DNA of 46,056 nucleotides from an uncultured Sphingomonadales bacterium (GTDB lineage: Bacteria > Pseudomonadota > Alphaproteobacteria > Sphingomonadales > Sphingomonadaceae): positions 1 through 46,056 of the forward strand of contig CAIJLZ010000001.1 in assembly GCA_903821605.1 (NCBI GenBank). The letters run 5' to 3'. The position numbers and the translations under genes are program-made. The notes beneath the pieces were generated by a model. That model ran no database searches, was not told the DNA's origin, and saw only the letters and a program-made list of their open reading frames with translations. This document shows positions 43,943 to 46,056 of the stretch, in pieces (positions within the stretch are counted from its first letter, which is position 1; every line of letters starts with the position of its first letter).

Positions 43943-44689
43943 ATGACGTTTTCAGGCAAGATCGCGCTAGTGACCGGTGCCGGAAGTGGCATTGGCGAAG
44001 CAACCGCATGTGCACTCGCCGCACGCGGCGCCACGTTGGTGCTTGCCGGGCGTGGCCAAGCCAAGCTGGAACGGGTCGCGGGTCTCATCACCGATCAGGG
44101 CGGCAAGGCGGCCATCCGGCCCACCGATGTCTGCCAACGCGCACAGGTCGAGGCGCTGGTGGAATGGACCGGCCAAGAATTCGGCCGACTGGACCTCGCG
44201 GTCAACAATGCGGGTGGTCATAATGACTTCAAGCCGCTGCACGAAACACCCGTCGATGAAGCCGAATGGGTGATCGACCTCAATTTCAAATCCGTCTTTT
44301 ATGGCGTGCGGTCACAGGTCGCGCTGATGCTGGCACAAGGCGGTGGGGCCATCGTCAACACCGGCTCGATCTTCGGAATCAAGGGCGTGGCCGGCATTGC
44401 CCATTATGTCGCCGCCAAGCATGCGGTGATCGGCCTGACCCGCGCGGCGGCGCTTGATTATGCCGGGTCGGGCATTCGCATCAACGCCGTCTGTCCGGGC
44501 GCGACCGAGACCCCGAACCTGCTCCGCGTCTGCGATGGCGATGCCCATGCGCTGGATAGCATGATCCCCTTTGGCCGGGTTGGCGATCCGGCGGAAGTGG
44601 CCAAGCTGATCTGCTGGCTACTCTCGGATGAGGCAAGCTATGTCACCGGCTCGCTCTTCTCGGTCGATGGCGGCATGTCGGCGGGCTAA
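43943..44689 (+). CDS. Short-chain dehydrogenase/reductase
   Basis: A 248-residue classical SDR. ATG 43943 follows GGAGG by five bases, so the upstream frame start at 43925 is rejected. Cofactor motif TGAGSGIG at residues 11-18, NNAG at 88-91, and the catalytic S142, Y155, K159 (YVAAK) are all present. The terminal VTGSLFSVDGGMSAG is standard. It probably oxidises an alcohol formed by the monooxygenase branch or a dihydrodiol-type intermediate. It is in the same orientation as the StyB-like gene. Its stop codon is two bases from that of the convergent dehydrogenase gene. Confidence 0.93.
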   Translation: MTFSGKIALVTGAGSGIGEATACALAARGATLVLAGRGQAKLERVAGLITDQGGKAAIRPTDVCQRAQVEALVEWTGQEFGRLDLAVNNAGGHNDFKPLHETPVDEAEWVIDLNFKSVFYGVRSQVALMLAQGGGAIVNTGSIFGIKGVAGIAHYVAAKHAVIGLTRAAALDYAGSGIRINAVCPGATETPNLLRVCDGDAHALDSMIPFGRVGDPAEVAKLICWLLSDEASYVTGSLFSVDGGMSAG

Positions 44690-44698
44690 GATTAGCCC
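44683..44698. terminator. Palindrome made from two convergent stop codons
   Basis: GGGCTAA (44683-44689) and TTAGCCC (44692-44698) are perfect inverted copies separated by GA. The TAA and the TTA are the stop codons of the SDR and of the opposite dehydrogenase gene. It could fold as a short two-way terminator stem, though the two-base loop is tight and there is no T tract. Confidence 0.4.
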
Positions 44699-45810
44699 AG
44701 CGCTGGCGACACCAGCATCTTGCCGCCGGTCTTCAGTTGCATGAAGGTCGTGAAATGCGCCGGGGATAATAGGCCGGACAGCGGCATGATCCCGTCAACA
44801 TCGGCCTTGAAAATGGTCAGCAAGTCGGCCGCCACCCGCCGCTTGAAGGCCGCGACGCGGTCGGCCCCAAAGGTCGCAAGACGCGGCTGCAACAGCCAGC
44901 CGCCCATCGCCCAAGCCATGCCGAAATCACGCTCGAATACGACCGGCGACGGATCCAGCCCGCCGAAGAAATAGAGCTGCTTGAGCGTGGTCGAGCCATA
45001 ACGGCTATAGCCCTGCCCCGACCGGACCAGCGCCCGCTCCATCGCCCGCAGGATACGCCCCGCCAACGCGCCGCCGCCGGTCGCATCAAAGGCGAGCGTC
45101 GCGCCGGTCGCAGCCAGTGCATCGACCAGTTGCGCATCGAAATCCGGATCGCTGCTATTGCACACATGCGCAGCACCGAGCGAGCGCAACAGGTCGACCT
45201 GCGCCGCCGACCGCACCACATTGACAAGGGGAATAGCATCCGCCTGGCATAGTCGGTTCAACATCTGGCCAAGATTAGAGGCCGCCGCCGTCAGCACCAG
45301 CGCATGATGGCCTTCGCGTTGCATCGTCTCGACCATCGCCAGCGCGGTCAGCGGGTTAATCCAGCCAGCCGCCCCCTGCGCGGCCGAAACATCGGCGGGC
45401 AGCATGATGCAATCGGCGGCGCGCGCGACGCGATAGTCGCTAAACATGCCGCCTGCCGCGACCGACACATAGCGGTGCAGCAAGGCTTGCGCCGCTGATG
45501 CGGCCCCCGCCGCCACCACCAGCCCAGCCCCTTCGTTGCCGACTGGCAGCGGCACATCGAGCCGACCCGACAGCGCCAACAACTGCGCGGACGACAGCTT
45601 GGCCTGCACGGTCTCGTCCACCACCGTCAGATCTTCGGCGGACAAACCGCCAAAGAGCAGCTTGATATCAGCCGGATTCACCGGCGCAGCCACAACGCGG
45701 ATCAGGACCTCGTCATCGGCGGGTGTTGGCACTGGCTGCGACCGGATCGCGACCTCCAGTTCACCATTGGCCCGCACCAGCGAGACAATGGCGCGCGTGC
45801 TGGTCGTCAC
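44692..45810 (-). CDS. Zinc-independent MDR-family dehydrogenase/reductase
   Basis: A 372-residue medium-chain dehydrogenase starting with GTG at 45810. It has a GroES-like amino half ([20 protein letters not shown], then [14 protein letters not shown]) and a nucleotide-binding half around [20 protein letters not shown]. It lacks the zinc-ligand cysteines and resembles quinone oxidoreductases or 2-enoyl reductases. An Ala-rich loop ([15 protein letters not shown]) departs from the usual VVxxG(x)V pattern. The GTG overlaps the aldolase stop codon by four bases, so it is the last gene of a minus-strand unit coming from beyond the right edge. Substrate unknown; a carbonyl product of the meta pathway is possible. 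Confidence 0.85.
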   Translation of the reverse strand: MTTSTRAIVSLVRANGELEVAIRSQPVPTPADDEVLIRVVAAPVNPADIKLLFGGLSAEDLTVVDETVQAKLSSAQLLALSGRLDVPLPVGNEGAGLVVAAGAASAAQALLHRYVSVAAGGMFSDYRVARAADCIMLPADVSAAQGAAGWINPLTALAMVETMQREGHHALVLTAAASNLGQMLNRLCQADAIPLVNVVRSAAQVDLLRSLGAAHVCNSSDPDFDAQLVDALAATGATLAFDATGGGALAGRILRAMERALVRSGQGYSRYGSTTLKQLYFFGGLDPSPVVFERDFGMAWAMGGWLLQPRLATFGADRVAAFKRRVAADLLTIFKADVDGIMPLSGLLSPAHFTTFMQLKTGGKMLVSPALG

Positions 45811-46056
45811 CCCTGCTGCTTCAACATATCAAGCGCGACATCGACGATCATGTCTTCTTGTCCGCCGACCATCTTGCGCTTGCCGAGTTCAACAAGGATC
45901 GCGCGGGTGTCGAGACCATGATCGGCCGCCGCCTTTTCGGCATGGCGCAGGAAGCTGGAATACACCCCGGCATAGCCCAAGGTCAGCGTCTCGCGGTCGA
46001 CCCGGACCGGGCGATCCTGCAACGGCCGCACCAGTTCCTCCGCCGCATCCATCAGC
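45807..46056 (-). CDS. 4-hydroxy-2-oxovalerate aldolase, carboxy-terminal part
   Basis: The last 82 or so residues of an aldolase of the DmpG/BphI/MhpE group; the rest is beyond the right edge. Recognised from [40 protein letters not shown] and the terminal [20 protein letters not shown]. This enzyme splits 4-hydroxy-2-oxovalerate into pyruvate and acetaldehyde at the end of meta-cleavage pathways, normally in a complex with an acylating acetaldehyde dehydrogenase (DmpF/BphJ). Those partners and the hydratase should lie upstream, that is to the right. It overlaps the following dehydrogenase gene by four bases. Confidence 0.9.
   Translation of the reverse strand, partial: LMDAAEELVRPLQDRPVRVDRETLTLGYAGVYSSFLRHAEKAAADHGLDTRAILVELGKRKMVGGQEDMIVDVALDMLKQQG

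Overview
The window looks like chromosomal or megaplasmid DNA of an aerobic alphaproteobacterium, most likely a sphingomonad (Sphingomonadales). The reasons are high-GC coding sequence, three large TonB-dependent receptors (TBDRs), a UrcA-family protein, and catabolic genes scattered in small operons rather than one long one. No rRNA, tRNA, insertion sequence, phage gene or CRISPR array was seen. The genus assignment is inference.

Left part (1-10.5 kb). A minus-strand run reads ridA-like gene, flavin amine oxidase, c-type cytochrome, second amine oxidase, second cytochrome, TBDR, second ridA-like gene, tonB, exbB, with a divergent LysR regulator. Both oxidases carry twin-arginine-like leaders, both cytochromes have signal peptides and CxxCH heme sites, and both RidA-like proteins have signal peptides. 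This reads as a periplasmic amine-oxidation module: uptake through the TBDR (TonB/ExbB powered), oxidation by a flavoenzyme that passes electrons to its own cytochrome c rather than to O2, and imine/enamine clean-up by exported RidA. A 39-bp element is conserved upstream of both the ridA2 end and the TBDR.

Middle left (10.5-22 kb). A tripartite RND efflux operon (lipoprotein adaptor, HAE1 pump, NodT-type outer-membrane factor), a UrcA-family gene with a clear terminator, and a MacAB/DevBCA-like ABC exporter (ATPase, large FtsX-type permease, HlyD-type adaptor).

Middle right (22-38.2 kb). A MarR-linked plus-strand operon (maleate isomerase-like, MarR, meta-cleavage-type hydrolase, quinone-oxidoreductase-like enzyme) is divergent from a flavin reductase. 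It converges on a minus-strand aromatic operon: alpha/beta hydrolase, CarAa-type Rieske oxygenase, ferredoxin-reductase, type I extradiol dioxygenase, amidase-signature hydrolase, and an M20-fold protein that has lost its metal ligands. A TBDR, a divergent IclR regulator, an Asp/Glu-racemase-family protein lacking one catalytic cysteine, and an AhpD-like protein follow.

Right end (38.3-46 kb). A TBDR and a StyA-like monooxygenase are on the minus strand; the StyB-like reductase and an SDR are on the plus strand, with an AraC/XylS-type regulator between them. Both flanking promoters carry XylS-like double boxes. A dehydrogenase and the C-terminus of 4-hydroxy-2-oxovalerate aldolase, the last part of a meta-cleavage lower pathway, run off the right edge.

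Together the right half could hydroxylate an aromatic ring, cleave it meta to the hydroxyls, hydrolyse the product and feed hydroxypentadienoate into central metabolism. The amidase, the M20-like protein and the maleate isomerase suggest a nitrogen-containing aromatic or amide-linked substrate. The actual substrate cannot be read from the sequence.
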